DNA from: CAKKQX01 sp963734595
Lineage (GTDB): Bacteria; Pseudomonadota; Gammaproteobacteria; Burkholderiales; SG8-41
Length of the DNA stretch: 64,000 nucleotides
Reading direction: 5' to 3'
NCBI GenBank assembly: GCA_963734595.1
Contig: CAVTHV010000018.1
Location: 248,001-312,000 of the forward strand
A model generated the notes under the pieces. The model searched no databases. It was not told the origin of the DNA and saw nothing but the letters and a program-made list of their open reading frames with translations. Positions 45,733-54,617 of the stretch are shown in pieces. Made by a program: the position numbers and the translations under genes. The first letter of the stretch is position 1. The number at the start of each line of letters is the position of its first letter.

Positions 45733-46656
45733 GTGGGATTTTTCGAGCCGCCGCAGCTGATCGAGGCCGAGGTTTTCGCCTCGGTGCCTGCAAAGTTGCG
45801 CAAGAAGGGGCATCCCTCGAGCTGGATCGACGCCAATCACCCGGGCTCCGGGCTCGACTGCTTTCTCGAGGGGCCGGCATTCGACCGCGACGGTAATCTC
45901 TACATGGTCGACATCCCGTACGGCCGCATCCTCAGGATGTCGCCGCGCGGCGAGTTCGACGTCGCCGCCGAATACGACGGCTGGCCGAACGGGCTCGCGA
46001 TCCACAGGGACGGGCGCGTTTTCATCGCCGACTACCGCCGCGGCATCATGGCGCTCGATCCGAAATCGGGACGCGTCGAGCCGCTGCTCAGCCATTGTTT
46101 TTCCGAAAGCTTCAAGGGCGTGAACGACCTCACCTTCGCGAAAAACGGCGATCTTTATTTCACCGACCAGGGACAGACCGGCGTGCACGATCCGTCCGGG
46201 CGCGTCTATCGCTATACGGCGGACGGGCGTCTCGACTGCCTGATCGCGAACGGCCCCAGCCCCAACGGCATCGTGCTCGATCCGGACGACAAGGTGCTCT
46301 ATGTCGCGATGACGCGCGCCAACTGCATGTGGCATTGCCCGCTCAAGCCGGGCGGCGGCGTGTCGAAGGCCGGCGTGTTCGCGCAGCTGCCGGGCATTCA
46401 CGGCCCCGACGGCCTGGCGATGGACGAGGCCGGCAACCTGTCGGCCGCCCATGCGCGGCCGGGTATCATCTGGACCTTCAGCAGCATCGGCGAGCCGCTC
46501 TACCGCGTGCAGAGCAAAACCAAAGGCAGCCGCATGACGAACATGGCTTACGGCGGCGCCGACCGCAGGACGCTGTTCATCACCGAGTCCTACAGCGGTG
46601 CGATCCTGGCGGCGAAGATGCCGGTCGCCGGGAAGGTTTTGTTTTCTCACCTTTAA
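45733..46656 (+). CDS. SMP-30/gluconolactonase/LRE family protein
   Basis: 307 residues, a six-bladed beta-propeller hydrolase. Seen: FLEGPAFDRDGNLYMVDIPY (metal-binding Glu), WPNGLAIHRDGRVFIADYRR, GVNDLTFAKNGDLYFTDQGQ (metal-binding Asn and Asp), and SPNGIVLDPDDKVLYVAMTR. SMP-30 enzymes open lactones using a divalent metal. The start is GTG 45733 after AAGGAGGGGAGA. A Bug receptor gene follows 100 bases later, so the two may handle an imported sugar acid or lactone. No signal peptide. Confidence 0.9.
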   Translation: MGFFEPPQLIEAEVFASVPAKLRKKGHPSSWIDANHPGSGLDCFLEGPAFDRDGNLYMVDIPYGRILRMSPRGEFDVAAEYDGWPNGLAIHRDGRVFIADYRRGIMALDPKSGRVEPLLSHCFSESFKGVNDLTFAKNGDLYFTDQGQTGVHDPSGRVYRYTADGRLDCLIANGPSPNGIVLDPDDKVLYVAMTRANCMWHCPLKPGGGVSKAGVFAQLPGIHGPDGLAMDEAGNLSAAHARPGIIWTFSSIGEPLYRVQSKTKGSRMTNMAYGGADRRTLFITESYSGAILAAKMPVAGKVLFSHL

Positions 46657-46660
46657 ATCG

Positions 46661-46702
46661 AAAAGCATGAACGCAAAGGATCGCAAGGGTTCGCAAAGGT
46701 CG
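46661..46702. repeat. Single left arm of the CGCAAAGGA-type repeat
   Basis: AAAAGCATGAACGCAAAGGATCG followed by CAAGGGTTCGCAAAGG stands between the SMP-30 and Bug genes without a right arm. Confidence 0.65.
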
Positions 46703-46755
46703 TGAAGAACGGCAATGGCGGGTGCATTTTTATGGCAGTTGTTGAGGAGGCAAAG

Positions 46756-47724
46756 GTGAATCTCGAATTCCGGATCGTCATGCTCTTTGCAGTGTTCATA
46801 GCGGGCACAGTCACGGCCGCGGCGCAGAACTATCCGGTGCGGCCGGTGCGGCTGGTCGTGCCGTCTTCCCCCGGCGGCGGCACCGACATTTCGGCGCGCA
46901 TCATCGCGCCCAAGCTCTCCGAATATCTCGGGCAGCAGGTGGTCGTCGACAACCGTCCCGGCGCCGGGACCATGATCGGCGGCGAGGTCGTCGCGCGTGC
47001 CGCGCCGGACGGCTATACGCTGCTGATGGGCATCAGCACGCTTGCGATCAATCCCGCCATTTACAGGAAGGTGCCGTATGACGCGCTCAGGGATTTCGCG
47101 CCGGTCTCGCAGGCAGTGGCCTTGCCCAATGTGCTGGTCGCGCATCCGTCGCTGCCGGTGAAGACGGTGAAGGAGCTGATTGCATTTGCGAAGGCGCGGC
47201 CGGGGCAGCTCAACTTTGCCTCCGCCGGCCTCGGCACCAGTCCCCATCTTTCGATGGAGCTGTTCCTGTCGATGACGAAACTCAAAATGGTGCACGTGCC
47301 GTACAAAGGTTCGGGCCCGGGCGTCGTCGACCTGGTTGCGGGGCATGTGCCGCTGATGATGCCCAACATGCTGAGCGCGCTGCCCCACATCAAGACCGGC
47401 AGGCTGCGCGCGCTCGGGGTCACCAGCGCCAGGCGCGCGGCCGGCGCGCCGGACATTCCGACCATCGCCGAAGCCGGCGTGCCGGGCTACGAGGCGGTGC
47501 AGTGGTACGGCGTGCTCGCGCCGGCCGGCACGCCGCGCGCCATCGTCACCCGGCTCCACGCCCAGATCGTGCGCGTGCTGCAGCTACCCGAGATCCGGCA
47601 GCGCTTCTCGACCGACGGCGCCGAAGCGGTGGGAAGTTCGCCGGAAGAATTTACGGCCTTCATTCGCGCGGAGACTGCGAAGTGGGCGCAGGTGATCAAG
47701 GCTGCCGGAATCCGGCCGGAGTAG
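46756..47724 (+). CDS. Bug family tripartite tricarboxylate transporter receptor
   Basis: 322 residues counted from GTG 46756, which has GAGGAGG 5 bases before it. Signal peptide: FRIVMLFAVFIAGTVTAAAQ. Mature motifs: NYPVRPVRLVVPSSPGGGTD, VVVDNRPGAGTMIGGEVVAR, APDGYTLLMGI, MVHVPYKGSGPGVVDLVAGH and LAPAGTPRAIVTRLHAQIV. Third complete Bug receptor of the window and again without permease genes. Lies between an SMP-30 hydrolase and DoxX on the same strand. Confidence 0.93.
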   Translation: MNLEFRIVMLFAVFIAGTVTAAAQNYPVRPVRLVVPSSPGGGTDISARIIAPKLSEYLGQQVVVDNRPGAGTMIGGEVVARAAPDGYTLLMGISTLAINPAIYRKVPYDALRDFAPVSQAVALPNVLVAHPSLPVKTVKELIAFAKARPGQLNFASAGLGTSPHLSMELFLSMTKLKMVHVPYKGSGPGVVDLVAGHVPLMMPNMLSALPHIKTGRLRALGVTSARRAAGAPDIPTIAEAGVPGYEAVQWYGVLAPAGTPRAIVTRLHAQIVRVLQLPEIRQRFSTDGAEAVGSSPEEFTAFIRAETAKWAQVIKAAGIRPE

Positions 47725-47772
47725 CGGCCGATCGGCATCTCGTATTGTTGTTCATACTTCAAAGGGGGAGAC

Positions 47773-48189
47773 ATGGAAGCACTATGCAGGTTATCGCAGA
47801 CCTACGCGCCGTTGCTCGGGCGCATTTTGCTGTCGTTCATTTTTTTGCAGTCGGCTTACGAGAAAATCTTTCATTTCCCGCAAACCGTGGCGCTGATGAA
47901 CTCGAAGGGCATACCGATGGCGGAAGTGCTGCTGGTGCCGACGATCATCATCCTGCTCGGCGGCGGACTCATGCTCCTCTTCGGCTGGTATGCGCGCTGG
48001 GGCGCGCTCGCGCTGTTCGTGTTCATGGTGCCCGCCACGCTGTTTTTCCATTCCTACTGGACCTACCCCGAAGCGCAGCAGCTCAACCAGTTCCATCACC
48101 TGACGAAAAACATCGCGATAATGGGCGCGCTGCTGATCATCCTCGGCATCGGCTCGGGTCCGCTGAGCCTCAAGAGCGAAAAACATTGA
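47773..48189 (+). CDS. DoxX family membrane protein
   Basis: 138 residues, intact: MEALCRLSQTYAPLLGRILL, four membrane helices (LLSFIFLQSAYEKIF; LLVPTIIILLGGGLMLLFGW; ALALFVFMVPATLFFHSYWT; NIAIMGALLIILGIGSGPLS). Paralogue of the gene at 41594 with about half the residues identical by eye. ATG 47773 follows AAGGGGGAG. The gene follows the Bug receptor by 48 bases, possibly cotranscribed. Biological role not established; the DoxX family is linked with quinone-coupled oxidations. Confidence 0.9.
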   Translation: MEALCRLSQTYAPLLGRILLSFIFLQSAYEKIFHFPQTVALMNSKGIPMAEVLLVPTIIILLGGGLMLLFGWYARWGALALFVFMVPATLFFHSYWTYPEAQQLNQFHHLTKNIAIMGALLIILGIGSGPLSLKSEKH

Positions 48190-48207
48190 GAAGCTTATAA
48201 GTTCACA

Positions 48208-48430
48208 AAGAGCATGAACGCGAAGGACGCAAAGGATCGCAAAGTAACGCGAAGGAAAACAAAGGAAAATAATGGATCAATATTTTTCGGCGTTGTGAGT
48301 TGAGTCGGCAGCTGTGATGATGCCAGACATAGCCGCTAATTATCCAGGACCAGACCTTTTGATAAGTCCCGCCCGGTTTTCCTTTGCGAACCTTTGCGGA
48401 CCCTCGCGTCCTTTGCGTTAATGCTTTTAA
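48208..48430. repeat. CGCAAAGGA-type inverted-arm repeat with conserved core
   Basis: Left arm 48208-48266 (AAAGAGCATGAACGCGAAGG and further units), right arm 48376-48430 (CCTTTGCGAACCTTTGCGG to GTTAATGCTTTT). Between them 48304-48382 is, on the minus strand, a conserved core with GGACTTATCAAAAGG, CTGGATAATTAGCGGC and TATGTCTGG, found in three more places (56941, 62983, 63108). Confidence 0.8.
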
Positions 48431-48442
48431 GCGGGTTTTATA

Positions 48443-49615
48443 ATGAACAATAAAACACTGCACCTTGCGCGCCGCATGCGCGACATCGAGCCGTTCCACG
48501 TCATGGAGCTGCTGGCGCGCGCCCGCGAACTCGAAGCGCAGGGCCGCTCCATCGTGCACATGGAAATCGGCGAGCCGGACTTTCCGACGCCGCAGCCGAT
48601 CTGCGACGCCGGCATCCGCGCGCTGCAGAAGGGCGAGCTGTTCTACACGCCCGCGCTGGGCCTGCCGCAGCTGCGCGAGGCGATCGCCGGTTTCTACCAG
48701 TCGCGCTACGGCGTCGCGGTCGCTCCTTCCCGCATCATCGTCACTTCGGGCGCCTCGGGCGCGCTGCTGCTCGCGATCGCGGCGCTGGTCGATCCCGGCG
48801 ACCAGGTGCTGCTGGCCGATCCCGGCTATCCGTGCAACCGCCATTTCGTGCGCCTGATGGAGGGCGATCCGGTCGGCATCGCGGTCGGCGCCGACAGCCG
48901 TTACCAGTTGAACCCCGAGCTGCTCGAGCAGCATTGGGGCGAGCGCACCGTCGCGGCGCTGGTCGCCTCGCCGTCGAACCCGACCGGCACGCTGATCGCG
49001 GCGGAACAGCTGAAAGCGATGGCGGCATTCACGGCGCGGCGCGGCGGCACGCTGATCGTCGACGAGATCTACCACGGCCTGGTCTACGACGGGGTCGCCA
49101 CGACCGCGCTGGCGCTGTCGGACAATGTGTTCGTCATCAACAGCTTCTCGAAGTACTTCCAGATGACCGGGTGGCGGCTGGGCTGGATGGTGGCGCCCGA
49201 GGCATACGTGCGCGACATCGACAAGCTGTCGCAGAACATCTATCTCTCGGCGCCGACGCCGTCGCAATATGCGGCGCTCGCGGCGTTCGCGCCGGAAACG
49301 CTCGCGATACTCGAAGCGCGCCGCGATGAATTCCGGGCGCGGCGCGATTACCTGGTGCCGGCGCTGCGCCAGCTCGGCTTCGACATCCCGCACACGCCGG
49401 AAGGCGCGTTCTACATCTACGCCGGCTGCGGCTCGCTGGCCCCGGACAGCTTCGCCTTCGCGCACGACCTGCTGGAGAAGGCGGGCGTGGCGATCACGCC
49501 CGGCATCGATTTCGGCGCGAATGCGCCGGAGCGCCACGTGCGCTTCGCCTACACGCGGCCCGTCGCGGAGCTCGCGGAGGGCGTGCGCCGCATCGCGGCT
49601 TTCCTTGGCCGTTAG
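48443..49615 (+). CDS. PLP-dependent aminotransferase, class I/II fold
   Basis: 390 residues, intact. Fold-type I aminotransferase: VHMEIGEPDFPTPQPICDAG, YTPALGLPQLREAIAGFYQS, PSNPTGTLIAAEQL (PLP-contacting Asn), IVDEIYHGLVYDG (Asp and Tyr) and INSFSKYFQMTGWRLGWMVA (Schiff-base Lys of SK). It transfers an amino group between an amino acid and 2-oxoglutarate or pyruvate; the exact substrate is not predictable. The start ATG 48443 has GCGGGT only, so a weak ribosome site. A lone gene between two repeat elements. Confidence 0.92.
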   Translation: MNNKTLHLARRMRDIEPFHVMELLARARELEAQGRSIVHMEIGEPDFPTPQPICDAGIRALQKGELFYTPALGLPQLREAIAGFYQSRYGVAVAPSRIIVTSGASGALLLAIAALVDPGDQVLLADPGYPCNRHFVRLMEGDPVGIAVGADSRYQLNPELLEQHWGERTVAALVASPSNPTGTLIAAEQLKAMAAFTARRGGTLIVDEIYHGLVYDGVATTALALSDNVFVINSFSKYFQMTGWRLGWMVAPEAYVRDIDKLSQNIYLSAPTPSQYAALAAFAPETLAILEARRDEFRARRDYLVPALRQLGFDIPHTPEGAFYIYAGCGSLAPDSFAFAHDLLEKAGVAITPGIDFGANAPERHVRFAYTRPVAELAEGVRRIAAFLGR

Positions 49616-49629
49616 TTAAGAGTCGAAGA

Positions 49630-49838
49630 ACAAAAAAGCGATGACACAAAGGACACAAAGGATCACAGAGGAACGAGACAAGAAACACAGGGAAAATTAA
49701 ATAAACCGCGTTCTTTGCAGATCCGGCGCCGATCGCAAGATGTCTGGTTATCCATTCAGAACACGACCGTCATATATTGATCCGTTATTCCTTTGCGTGT
49801 CCTCTGTGTCCTTTGCGTCCTTCGCGTTTATGCTGTTG
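49630..49838. repeat. Inverted-arm repeat, CACAAAGGA units
   Basis: Left arm with AAAGCGATGACACAAAGGAC and ACAAAGGATCACAGAGG (to about 49678); right arm 49789-49833 with CCTTTGCGTGTCCTCTGTG and CCTTTGCGTCCTTCGCGTT. It mixes units of the CGCAAAGGA and CACAGAG classes. It lies between convergent genes. Confidence 0.75.
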
Positions 49839-49843
49839 AACTT

Positions 49844-50581
49844 TTAAACCGACAGCGCCCGCAGCAGCAGCGAAAACCCGCTCGCGATCAGCAGCCCCCC
49901 GATGATCCGCACCACCGTGTCGCGCGGCAGGTTCAGATGCAGCCGGTGCCCGAGGTACAGTCCTAAAAACATCACCGGCAACAGGCATGCGGCGGTCAGC
50001 AGCACGTCCCAGGAAAACAGACCGGCCACGGCATACAGCGCGGTGCGTCCTATGGTGGTGAACATGAAGATCACCGGCACCGTGGCGCGGACCTGATCCG
50101 GCGTCGAGCCGCGTCCCGCCAGATACATCACGTAAATCGGCCCGCCGACGCCGAACAGCGCGGAGCTGATGCCCGCCGCCAGCCCGATCGGCGCGGTCGC
50201 CCAGCGCGCGACGCGGATCCCCGAATCGCGCTTCAGCGCATAGAGCGTGCCGTAGAACAGCGCGAACAGGCCCAGGCAGGCGAGCAGGATGTTGCCGGGC
50301 AGGTGAATCAGCAGGAAAACGCCGGCGACCATGCCGGCCACCATGAACGGCAGCAGCGGCACGAGTTCGCGCGTGTTCACGTCCGCCCGCAGCTTGATGC
50401 CCATGCTGAATGCGCCCACGCAATCGAGCACGACCACCACCGGCAGCACGAATTTGAGCGGATAGAGGTGCGCGAGCAGCGGGATCGAGACCAGCGTCGA
50501 GCCGAAACCCGCGATGCCGAAAATGATGTAGGCGAGCACCACGATCAGCGGCGCGAACACGAGGATGACGAGACTGGGCAT
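49844..50581 (-). CDS. TSUP family sulfite/anion exporter-like permease (TauE/SafE)
   Basis: 245 residues, about eight membrane helices: LVILVFAPLIVVLAYIIFGI, FGSTLVSIPLLAHLYPLKFV, PFMVAGMVAGVFLLIHLPGN, LGLFALFYGTLYALKRDSGI, GLAAGISSALFGVGGPIYVM (the conserved GxxGG-type repeat), and LGHRLHLNLPRDTVVRIIGG. TSUP permeases move sulfur or organosulfur anions or small carboxylates. The start is ATG 50581 (MPSLVILVFAP). Divergent from the 3HCDH gene with 88 bases between. Substrate unknown. Confidence 0.88.
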   Translation of the reverse strand: MPSLVILVFAPLIVVLAYIIFGIAGFGSTLVSIPLLAHLYPLKFVLPVVVVLDCVGAFSMGIKLRADVNTRELVPLLPFMVAGMVAGVFLLIHLPGNILLACLGLFALFYGTLYALKRDSGIRVARWATAPIGLAAGISSALFGVGGPIYVMYLAGRGSTPDQVRATVPVIFMFTTIGRTALYAVAGLFSWDVLLTAACLLPVMFLGLYLGHRLHLNLPRDTVVRIIGGLLIASGFSLLLRALSV

Positions 50582-50669
50582 TGCCGGAAATTGTCGTTGT
50601 GGACCCGGCAGTATAACGGAAGCGGTTAGAATATCGCTTCGCCAGTTCACCCTTTCCCGGAGTCAGGAA

Positions 50670-51605
50670 ATGCCCGAAACAGGAGACACCATCGCCGTCA
50701 TCGGCGGCGGTACCATGGGCGCGGACATCGCCGCGAGCTTCGCCGCCTGCGGCTGGACCGCCCATATCGTGAACCCGCAGGACCGCATGCGCGAGACGCT
50801 GCCCGCCCGGATCGAAGCCGCGATGCGCAAGCTGGGCAAGCCGTACCGGGAGACGGATTTCCCGCTGCATGACGGGCTGGCCACGCTGCCGTGGGCGAAA
50901 ATCGACATCGTGATCGAAGCGGCGCCCGAGCGTCTCGACGTCAAGCAGCAACTGTTCGCGGAACTCGAGCGGCTCGCCCGCGCCGACGCGCCGCTGTGCA
51001 GCAACTCTTCGGCGATTCCCATCGGCCACATCGGCGCCGGCCTCAAGACGCAGAACCGCATGGTCGGCACGCATTACTTCATGCCCGCGCACCTGGTGCC
51101 GGCGGTCGAAGTGGTGCGCTCGAAACACACCGACGTGGCGGTGGCGGACCGCGTCAGCGCGATTCTCAAGAGCGTCGGCAAGGTGCCGGTGCGCGTCAAT
51201 CTCGACATTCCGGGCTTTCTCGCCAACCGCATGCAGCACGCGCTGTCGCGCGAGGCGTTGTCGCTGGTCGAGCGCGGCATCGCGACGCCGGAAGACGTCG
51301 ACAATGCCGTGCGCTACGGCTTCGGTTTCCGTTACATCGCCGCCGGACCGCTGCTGCAGCGCGACCACGCGGGCCTCGACGTGCATTGCGCCGCGGCTGC
51401 GACCATCTATCCCGACCTGTGCAACAGCGCGACGCCGAGCCCCGCCATGGCCGACCGCGTCAAGGCGGGCCACATCGGCATGAAGGCGGGGAAGGGCTTC
51501 TACGACTGGACCGGCGAGTCGATCGCGAAAGAGAAGGCGCGCTACGAAGCGGCGCTCACCGGGGCGATGGAAATCCTGAAGCGCGAGCGCGGCGATGCCG
51601 TGTAA
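50670..51605 (+). CDS. 3-hydroxyacyl-CoA dehydrogenase family protein
   Basis: 311 residues. Rossmann domain TIAVIGGGTMGADIAASFAA and PWAKIDIVIEAAPERLDVKQ, then NSSAIPIGHIGAG and MVGTHYFMPAHLVPAVEVVR (catalytic His-Glu region of 3HCDH). The C-terminal dimerisation domain has IPGFLANRMQHALSREALSL, EDVDNAVRYGFGFRYIAAGP and GMKAGKGFYDWTG. It oxidises a 3-hydroxy acid or 3-hydroxyacyl-CoA with NAD. Free-standing members often act on carnitine or small hydroxy acids. ATG 50670 after CAGGAA. It may share regulation with the TSUP gene. Confidence 0.9.
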   Translation: MPETGDTIAVIGGGTMGADIAASFAACGWTAHIVNPQDRMRETLPARIEAAMRKLGKPYRETDFPLHDGLATLPWAKIDIVIEAAPERLDVKQQLFAELERLARADAPLCSNSSAIPIGHIGAGLKTQNRMVGTHYFMPAHLVPAVEVVRSKHTDVAVADRVSAILKSVGKVPVRVNLDIPGFLANRMQHALSREALSLVERGIATPEDVDNAVRYGFGFRYIAAGPLLQRDHAGLDVHCAAAATIYPDLCNSATPSPAMADRVKAGHIGMKAGKGFYDWTGESIAKEKARYEAALTGAMEILKRERGDAV

Positions 51606-51607
51606 AC

Positions 51608-51836
51608 GCTAAAAGCATAAACGCAAAGGACACAGGAAGCCAAGATCAAAAAGAGCATTAACGCAAAGGACGCAAAGTAACGCGAAGGTTCGCAAAGGAA
51701 TACATAACCGAGAACTCTTGTCGAGACCCGTTAAGAGTTCCACACAATGAAAACAGACATTGGATTTCATTTTTCCTTGTTTTCCTTCGCGTTCCTTTGC
51801 GTACCTTTGTGTCCTTTGCGTTCATGCTTTTATTGA
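51608..51836. repeat. CGCAAAGGA-type repeat with doubled left arm
   Basis: Two left heads occur: AAAAGCATAAACGCAAAGGA at 51610 and AAAGAGCATTAACGCAAAGG at about 51651, followed by units to 51700. The right arm 51778-51836 runs CCTTCGCGTTCCTTTGCGT to GTTCATGCTTTTA. One element seems nested in another. Confidence 0.75.
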
Positions 51837-51847
51837 AGGGATGTAGC

Positions 51848-52489
51848 TTGACTCAACTGATACTCATACGCCACGGCGAGACGCTCTGGAACCGCCAGGG
51901 CCGCATGCAGGGCCAGCAGGACAGTCCGCTCACCGAGGTCGGCGAGCGCCAGGCGCGCCGGCTCGGCCGGCGGCTGGCGAGCATCGCATTCGACACGCTT
52001 TACAGCAGCGATCTCGGGCGCGCGCACCAGACCGCATGCCGCGTGGCCGAGGTCACCGGGCACGCGATCACCGTCGACGAGCGCCTGCGCGAGCGTCATT
52101 TCGGCGTGTTCGAGGGACTGACGTCAGACGAACTGCAGGCCCGCTATTCAGCCGAATACGAGCGTTTCAGGAGCCGCGATGCGGATTACGTCGTGCCCGG
52201 CGGCGAGAGCGCGCAGCAGTTTCGCGCGCGCACCATCGCTTGCCTGCGCGAGATCGCCGAGCGCCATGCCGGCGGCACGGTGGCCGTGGTCACGCACGGA
52301 CTCGTGCTCGATACGGCGTATCGCGCGGCCTATGCGCTCGCGCCCGCCGCGCCGCGCCCCGTCCCGTTGCTCAATGCGAGCCTCAACATTTTCCGCTATG
52401 CCGGCGGACGCTGGCATTGCGAGACATGGGGCGACGTGGACCACCTGCAGGAGGAATCCGTCACGCGCTTCGAAGGCCGCGGCGTCTAG
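51848..52489 (+). CDS. Histidine phosphatase family protein (GpmB/CobC-like)
   Basis: 213 residues counted from TTG 51848, which follows GAAGGGA at a good distance. Catalytic phospho-His motif LILIRHGETLWNRQGRMQGQ, then DTLYSSDLGRAHQTACRVAE, RLRERHFGVFEGLTSDELQA (acid/base Glu), and VAVVTHGLVLDTAYRAAYAL (second His). Members dephosphorylate sugar phosphates or adenosylcobalamin precursors. The start of the gene lies only 12 bases after the end of a repeat arm, so its promoter must lie within or before the repeat. The next gene follows after 3 bases. Confidence 0.9.
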   Translation: MTQLILIRHGETLWNRQGRMQGQQDSPLTEVGERQARRLGRRLASIAFDTLYSSDLGRAHQTACRVAEVTGHAITVDERLRERHFGVFEGLTSDELQARYSAEYERFRSRDADYVVPGGESAQQFRARTIACLREIAERHAGGTVAVVTHGLVLDTAYRAAYALAPAAPRPVPLLNASLNIFRYAGGRWHCETWGDVDHLQEESVTRFEGRGV

Positions 52490-52492
52490 TCC

Positions 52493-53140
52493 ATGAGCAA
52501 ACAGGAAACGGTGGTTGTGGTGCACGGCCTGTGGATGCACGGCGTGGTGATGACGCTGGTGCGGCGGCGCATCGAACGCTGCGGCTACCGGGCGCTGAGC
52601 TACTCGTATCCGTCGATGGCACTCACGCTCACCGAGAACGCCGCGCGGCTGGCGCAATTCTGCCGCGACATTTGCCTCGACAGCGGCGCATCGCGATTGC
52701 ATTTCGTCGGCCACAGCCTCGGCGGGCCGGTGATACTCAGGATGCTGGAGGGCGCGGCGGACCTGGATATCGGGCGCATCGTGCTTGTCGGGCCGCCGAT
52801 CCTCGGCAGTTTCGCTGCGGAGCGCTTTGCGCGGCTGCCGGGAGGCCGGAAAGCCCTCGGCCACAGCATTCCCGAGTGGCTGGAAAGCGCTCCGCCGTCA
52901 GGCCTCGGGCGCTACGAGATCGGCGTTATCGCCGGCGATGCCCATATCGGACTCGGCACGCTGATTGTGCCGGCGCTGCCCCGCCCGAACGACAGCGTGG
53001 TCAGCGTGGCCGAGACCCGGCTGCCGGGCGCGAGCGATCACATCGTGCTCAACGTCAGCCATACCGCAATGCTGGTTTCGGCCGCCGTCGCCCGGCAGAT
53101 CTGCGAATTTCTGGAGCACGGAGCGTTCAAAAGAGACTAG
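52493..53140 (+). CDS. Alpha/beta hydrolase (lipase-like, small)
   Basis: 215 residues. VVVVHGLWMHGVVMTLVRRR (oxyanion HG), the nucleophile LHFVGHSLGGPVILRMLEGA (GHSLG), the acid probably in ALPRPNDSVVSVAETRLPGA, and the His in VLNVSHTAMLVSAA. It resembles small esterases/lipases of the PGAP1 or DUF676 type. ATG 52493, 4 bases after the upstream stop, so cotranscribed with the phosphatase. No export signal: a cytoplasmic ester hydrolase of unknown substrate. Confidence 0.87.
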   Translation: MSKQETVVVVHGLWMHGVVMTLVRRRIERCGYRALSYSYPSMALTLTENAARLAQFCRDICLDSGASRLHFVGHSLGGPVILRMLEGAADLDIGRIVLVGPPILGSFAAERFARLPGGRKALGHSIPEWLESAPPSGLGRYEIGVIAGDAHIGLGTLIVPALPRPNDSVVSVAETRLPGASDHIVLNVSHTAMLVSAAVARQICEFLEHGAFKRD

Positions 53141-53490
53141 GGACTAGGGATGAAGGATGAGGGATGAGGGAAAGCGGGGAATGGGGATGAGTAATGGGAA
53201 TTAAGTGATTGAGTGATTCGTAAATCGTGAATCGTCAATCGTGAGTCGTGAGAGGTTAATTTAATTTTGTTTTTCCTCTGTGTCCTTTGTGTCCTTCGTG
53301 TCTCTGCTTTGCGGTTTTTGATCGGGTTACCTTTGCGAACCTTCGCGGACCTTCGCGTCCTTTGCGTTCATGCTTTTGATCGTCCTAGCGGTTCAAAAAT
53401 CCGGGAATGGGAACAACACGGATGAGAGCCCTGAAGGATGCGTTTCACTTGATGAGGGAACAAGGGCGGTGATGAATGGTCGATAAATAG
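53141..53490. repeat. Intergenic repeat block: GGATGAG, GTGATT/AATCGTGA and pyrimidine arms
   Basis: 350 bases without a gene. From left to right: GGATGAGGGATGAGGGA units (53153-53170), then GTGATTGAGTGATT and AATCGTGAATCGTCAATCG units (53204-53252), then pyrimidine arms of the CACAAAGGA class (53268-53312) and CGCAAAGGA class (53330-53375, ending GTTCATGCTTTTG). No left arm. Confidence 0.65.
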
Positions 53491-54564
53491 ATGAAATCCG
53501 CTCTCCGTATCATCGCCGTCGCGATGCTGCTGACGCTCGCCGGCTGCGCCGATCTCGGCTATTACATGCAGTCGATGGACGGGCAGTTCGACGTCTGGAA
53601 CCGCGAGCGTCCGATCGGCGACGTCATCGCCGACCCGGCGACGCCGGCCGCACTCCGGGAAAAACTCGAAGGCGTGCAGCGCATCCGCGAATTCGCAAGC
53701 CGCGAGCTGGGACTGCCGGACAACGCGAGCTACCGGCGCTATGCCGATCTCGGGCGGCCGTTCGTGGTATGGAACGTGTTTGCGGCGCCGGAGTTTTCCA
53801 CCAAACCGGTGCGGTGGTGCTTTCCCGTTGCGGGCTGCGTCGGCTATCGCGGCTATTTCGACAAAGCCGAGGCCGATCGTTTCTCTGCCGATCTCGCTGC
53901 AGGGGGTGACGACGTGTACGTGGACGGCGTGCCGGCTTACTCGACGCTTGGCTATTTCGACGACCCGGTGCTCAATACCTTCATTCACTATCCCGATGCC
54001 CGGTTGGCGCAGCTGATTTTCCATGAACTCGCCCACCAGGTGGTTTATGTGCGCGACGATTCCGTGTTCAACGAGTCCTTCGCGGTCACGGTCGAGCGCG
54101 AGGGCGTCAGGCGCTGGCTCGAGCGTTATGGCGGCGCACACGACAAAGCCACCTACGAGCGCATGCGCCAGTACCGCGAGGGTTTTATCCGGCTCGTCCA
54201 GGATTATCGCGAGCGGCTCGACGCGCTCTATGCCAGCGGGCTGGCGCCGCAGGAGATGCGCGAACGCAAGCGGGAGCTGTTCGACGCGATGACCCGGGAT
54301 TACGGCAAACTCAAGGCGGGCTGGAACGGATTCGGAGGCTACGACCGGTGGTTCGCGCAACGGCCCAACAACGCGCAGATTGCCTCAGTCACGATCTATA
54401 CCCAGATGGTGCCGGAATTCCAGGCCTTGCTCGAAAGGGAGGGCCGGGATTTGCCGCGGTTTTACGCCGCGGTCAGGGAGCTTGCCGGGCTGGACAAACA
54501 GGAACGAACCCGCAGGCTGGACAGCCTGCTTGCGCCGGCCGCCGTTTCCGGCGCCGGACCATAG
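53491..54564 (+). CDS. Putative zinc aminopeptidase lipoprotein (PF10023-like)
   Basis: 357 residues. Lipoprotein signal MKSALRIIAVAMLLTLAGC (lipobox LAGC). The catalytic zinc motif is LIFHELAHQVVYV (HExxH) with a downstream Glu in FNESFAVTVEREGVRRWLER, the pattern of the Aminopep family. Other family landmarks: RPIGDVIADPATPAALREKL, FAVTVEREGVRRWL, and a long helical segment before NNAQIASVTIYTQMVPEFQA. It is exported and anchored in the envelope. Whether it cleaves peptides is unproven for the family. Confidence 0.88.
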   Translation: MKSALRIIAVAMLLTLAGCADLGYYMQSMDGQFDVWNRERPIGDVIADPATPAALREKLEGVQRIREFASRELGLPDNASYRRYADLGRPFVVWNVFAAPEFSTKPVRWCFPVAGCVGYRGYFDKAEADRFSADLAAGGDDVYVDGVPAYSTLGYFDDPVLNTFIHYPDARLAQLIFHELAHQVVYVRDDSVFNESFAVTVEREGVRRWLERYGGAHDKATYERMRQYREGFIRLVQDYRERLDALYASGLAPQEMRERKRELFDAMTRDYGKLKAGWNGFGGYDRWFAQRPNNAQIASVTIYTQMVPEFQALLEREGRDLPRFYAAVRELAGLDKQERTRRLDSLLAPAAVSGAGP

Positions 54565-54617
54565 CGCCGGCGCGGTATAATTTCCCTAAGAGCGCATTTC
54601 AAGAAGACCAGGACAGA

